Source of the DNA: Chersky-299 sp963749535
GTDB taxonomy: Bacteria > Actinomycetota > Thermoleophilia > RBG-16-64-13
DNA: 44,698 nucleotides
Assembly: GCA_963749535.1 (NCBI GenBank)
Contig: CAVVNF010000034.1
Location: forward strand, 1 to 44,698
Reading direction: 5' to 3'
Positions 42,020 through 44,698 of this stretch are shown here, one piece after another. Position numbers and translations under genes: made by a program. The notes beneath the pieces are model-generated. The model searched no databases. It was not told the origin of the DNA and worked only from the letters and a program-made list of their open reading frames with translations. The number at the start of each line of letters is the position of its first letter. Position 1 is the stretch's first letter.

Positions 42020-42060
42020 GGGGCGCCGGCGCGAATGCGCCGGCGCCCCGACTTCTACTC
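42020..42060 (+). terminator. Intrinsic terminator after the DUF4389 gene
   Basis: Perfect 13-bp stem ggggcgccggcgc / gcgccggcgcccc with a gaat loop (42033-42036), followed by gacttctactc. Confidence 0.75.
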
Positions 42061-42169
42061 TGACCCTGCATACTTTCGCTTGAGTTATGCATCGGTAGCG
42101 GTACACTTGTGCTCACGCCCAGGCGACCGTGCGTTGCGATGGGGTCAAGATCATCGGGGGGAGTTCCGG

Positions 42170-42820
42170 GTGCCCGACAGCATCGAGGCGCGGCTTGAGG
42201 AGGCCAAGCAGGCGGCCAAGAGCCTCAAGAAACAACTTCGCGAACAGGAAGATGAGCTCCAGAAGCAGAACGCGGCCCTGCTCGAAGCGTATCTCCGTAT
42301 CGAGGCACTTTCCCGGCATGATCCCCTCACTGGCGTGGCCAACAGGCGCTGGCTGGACGAGGTACTGACCCTCGAAGTGGAGAGGTGCCGGCGCTACGGG
42401 TGCCTTCTCTCCGCCATCATGGCCGACCTCGACCAGTTCAAGTCCATCAACGACAGTTTCGGCCATCTGGTCGGGGACCGGGTCCTGCAGATCGCGGCGG
42501 ACGTCTTTCGGCGCGAGGTCAGGATGACGGACCTGGTGGGAAGATACGGCGGTGAAGAGTTCCTTTTCGTTCTGCCGAACACCGGACTGGTGGACGCCTA
42601 CAACCTCGCCGAGCGGTTACGGGAAGCTTTGGAGCATGCCGACTTTTCTTTTCGCGAGACGCCGGTCACCTCGAGCTTCGGCATCGCGGAGTGGGAAGTG
42701 GGAGATCTCGCGCAGGACCTGATCCGGCGGGCCGACGAGGCCATGTACGTGGCCAAACGCTCGGGCGGAAATCGCAGTGCTTGTTCCCCGGGCCGTGCCG
42801 TGGACGAGCAGACGGCATGA
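42170..42820 (+). CDS. GGDEF-domain diguanylate cyclase with coiled coil
   Basis: A 216-residue protein. Residues about 1-45 form a coiled coil (EARLEEAKQAAKSLKKQLRE, QEDELQKQNAALLEAYLRIE) that would drive dimerisation. The GGDEF domain has HDPLTGVANRRWLDEVL, ADLDQFKSINDSFGH (metal-binding DxD region) and the active motif RYGGEEF. RMTD, five residues before GGEEF, fits the RxxD allosteric inhibition site. It makes c-di-GMP from GTP, opposite to the HD-GYP protein encoded at 35199-36715. GTG 42170 with gggggagtt upstream is preferred; a longer frame from 42035 overlaps the terminator. Confidence 0.9.
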   Translation: MPDSIEARLEEAKQAAKSLKKQLREQEDELQKQNAALLEAYLRIEALSRHDPLTGVANRRWLDEVLTLEVERCRRYGCLLSAIMADLDQFKSINDSFGHLVGDRVLQIAADVFRREVRMTDLVGRYGGEEFLFVLPNTGLVDAYNLAERLREALEHADFSFRETPVTSSFGIAEWEVGDLAQDLIRRADEAMYVAKRSGGNRSACSPGRAVDEQTA

Positions 42821-42930
42821 ATCTGCGCGCCCGGCTGCGCTAAAACGGCCCGAGGTTGACACCGGCTCCGGGGTGAAACGACTGCGTCTCCTAGCCTGAA
42901 CCGGCGCTGTGATTCAGGCGCTCGCCGCTG

Positions 42931-44582
42931 TCACTTGGAACTTCTCACCTGGTCGGCAAGGTCGCAGGCCTGCGTGTACAAGCCGCTACCCACGCTGAGC
43001 GAGTCTCCCAGTTGCAGATTCTGGTCGGTGGTGGATGAGTAGGCCGGCCAGACCGTGGCGCCTCCCCCATTCGGGTCCCCAGTCGCAGCGAATCTGGTCC
43101 AGTAGCCCATGATGGCTGCGGATAATCGCTGATCGACTGCCCCGGTCCCCGCAAACAATGAGATGTTCCCGAACACGTACGGTATCTCCACAGAGTGGAA
43201 CGCTCCCAGGGGGTTGTTCAGGGGTACGTGCGTGAATTGATACAGAAAGACTTTGGAGGAGCCGGCAGCGGATCCGCTCAGACTCCGGGCAACGAAGCGC
43301 GCGGTCCCGGCAAACCCCACCTCGGTCAGCACGCGGCTGAATGTCGGCTTAACGTCACCGTCGTTCTTGACCGGATAAAGCGCAAGAGCTTGACCCGCGT
43401 ATGTGTCGAAAATGGAATCCATGGTGCTCGTGTATCCGGCGACTGTGCTCGGGAACTCGGAGAGGAAGGCATTCCCCTCGTCGGCGTTGGTGCCCAGGAG
43501 AAGCGGCACGGGCAGCTCTTTGCCCGCGGCCCACAAAACGGTGGGCAGATCTGTGAGAACGTAGCCGTCTGCCACCGGCCTCCAAGGGAGACCGATGTCT
43601 GTGGACCAGCCCCACCTTGCGCCGCGGCTAGAAGTTCCGCGGGGCTCTTGGCCCGCATGGCCGCGGCGACATCGCCGTTCGGGTCGACTCCGAGCTTCTT
43701 CGCGAAGCTTTGCCCGTCGGCTTCAGCCTGAGCGAGAGTCCCCGCCGTCTTCACCCCGAAGCCGCGGTCGAGCAGGATGCCGCTCTCGGCGATCGCGCGC
43801 TGGAAGAGGCCTTTGGCAAGCGGGCTCACCATCAGGTCGAGGACGCTGATAGCTCCCGCCGACTCCCCGAATACGGTCACCCTAGCCGGATCGCCGCCGA
43901 AGCCGGCTATGTTCTTCTGCACCCAGCGAAGAGCCGCGATCTGGTCGAGCAGGCCGTAGTTGCCGGAAACGCCTTGCGGTGACTCCTTGGACAGCGCCGG
44001 AAGCGCCAGGAAGCCCAGCGGACCCAGCCGATAGTTGATCGTCACAACGACAACCCCCTTGCCGGCCAGGTTCGCTCCGTCGTACACCGACAACGAGCCG
44101 GCCCCGGTGACGAAGCTGCCTCCGTGGATCCACACCATCACCGGCAGTTTCTGCGAAGGGTTGTGAGCCGGCGACCAGACGTTGAGATAGAGGCAGTCCT
44201 CGCTCGTGGCGCCGACGGCAAGAGAGGGCAGCAACTCACCGCCCGTGGGTTGCGGACACGCCGGCCCGTAGCTGGTGCATGCCCTTGGGCTCGTCCAGGC
44301 TGCGACCGGCTGCGGCGGCTTCCAACGCAGGTTGCCGACGGGAGGCGCCGCATAGGGAATTCCCTTGTATGACCAGATGTTCGCTTGCCGGGCGCCTGTG
44401 ATCGGACCGCTGTCAAGGTGGACGAGTCCCATCGAAGCCTTCTGGGTGCCACAACCTGGGAGCGCAAGAACACAAACCAGGACAAGTAAGACGGCGGCTA
44501 TGAAGCCGAAGACGCCTACATGCTTCGCGCGCGGACGCGTCGACAACCTGTCGGAAACCAGGCCCCGCGCTTCCGCTCTCAT
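42931..44582 (-). pseudogene. Type-B carboxylesterase lipoprotein, one frameshift
   Basis: A signal peptide with lipobox (FIAAVLLVLVCVLALPGCG) anchors the enzyme outside the membrane. The alpha/beta-hydrolase of about 500 residues has YKGIPYAAPPVGNLRWKPP, EDCLYLNVWSP, VMVWIHGGSFVTGAG (oxyanion hole), TINYRLGPLGFLALPA, NYGLLDQIAALRWVQKNIAG and the nucleophile motif VFGESAGAISVLDL. After the shift (near 43575-43590) the second frame continues with VPLLLGTNADEGNAFLSEF, bearing the acidic residue, and FHSVEIPYVFGNI, bearing the catalytic His. All triad residues are kept. One missing base explains the break. It hydrolyses carboxyl esters; no substrate is indicated. Confidence 0.9.
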
Positions 44583-44698
44583 CTCCTCCGCCTTTCCTCG
44601 CCGCCGGGATACCGAGCCGAACCATCCGGCTTCACCGTATCAAAAGCGCGACCAGCGAGGATGTTTCCAGCCTGCCGGATCGGAGAACGCGGTGAGAC

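Overview
The window is high-GC DNA that reads as the chromosome of an uncultured actinobacterium (Actinomycetota). The hints are Thr-rich 'PSTTTT' linkers in secreted proteins, a GerMN/Gmad2 protein next to an ECF sigma factor, a Mycobacterium-type Ada-AlkA fusion, CHRD and SLH proteins, and dense antiparallel GC-rich coding. No rRNA or complete tRNA is present, so a finer placement is not possible from the sequence alone.

Layout. 0-4.6 kb: an IS110-family transposase with a structured leader, a stand-alone tyrosine recombinase, and three small proteins. 4.67-4.96 kb: what looks like an intact attP site, a tRNA-Phe 3' fragment flanked on both sides by three gttggctg repeats with 11-bp period. 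4.99-10.45 kb: a phage or satellite module with an actinophage-type tyrosine integrase on the minus strand, a divergent control region, then ParB-like/DNA methyltransferase, small terminase-like, large terminase and a second nuclease-like gene on the plus strand. All of these are broken by single-base indels and no capsid or tail genes follow. 11.1-13.1 kb: an alkylation-repair pair (Ada-AlkA fusion and Ogt). 13.6-20.3 kb: secreted or membrane proteins (polysaccharide deacetylase, CHRD protein, Thr-rich anchored protein, lipoprotein) interrupted by an IS5-type remnant and a complete IS3-type element. 20.74 kb: an orphan 3' half of tRNA-Ser(UGA), probably an integration scar. 21.0-22.6 kb: ECF sigma factor overlapping a GerMN-Gmad2 membrane protein.

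23-35 kb is a metabolic stretch: class-V aminotransferase, SLH protein, flavin reductase, nitroreductase-like protein, MFS exporter (plus the remnant of a second copy), a small membrane protein, SnoaL-like protein, MDR dehydrogenase/reductase, FAD/NAD oxidoreductase, a molybdopterin oxidoreductase and its four-cluster ferredoxin. The last three look like one cytoplasmic redox unit carrying electrons between NAD(P)H, FAD, Fe-S and Mo/W. 35-44.7 kb: HD-GYP and HEAT proteins that share an N-terminal module, a QueG-like Fe-S protein, a membrane spermidine-synthase-like protein, a DUF4389 protein, a GGDEF diguanylate cyclase and a carboxylesterase lipoprotein.

Many otherwise well-conserved genes are interrupted by single-base indels, often in short homopolymers, in core metabolic genes as well as in the phage module. 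Uncorrected sequencing error is a serious alternative to gene decay. Such genes are labelled 'pseudogene' here only because the frame is broken as given.
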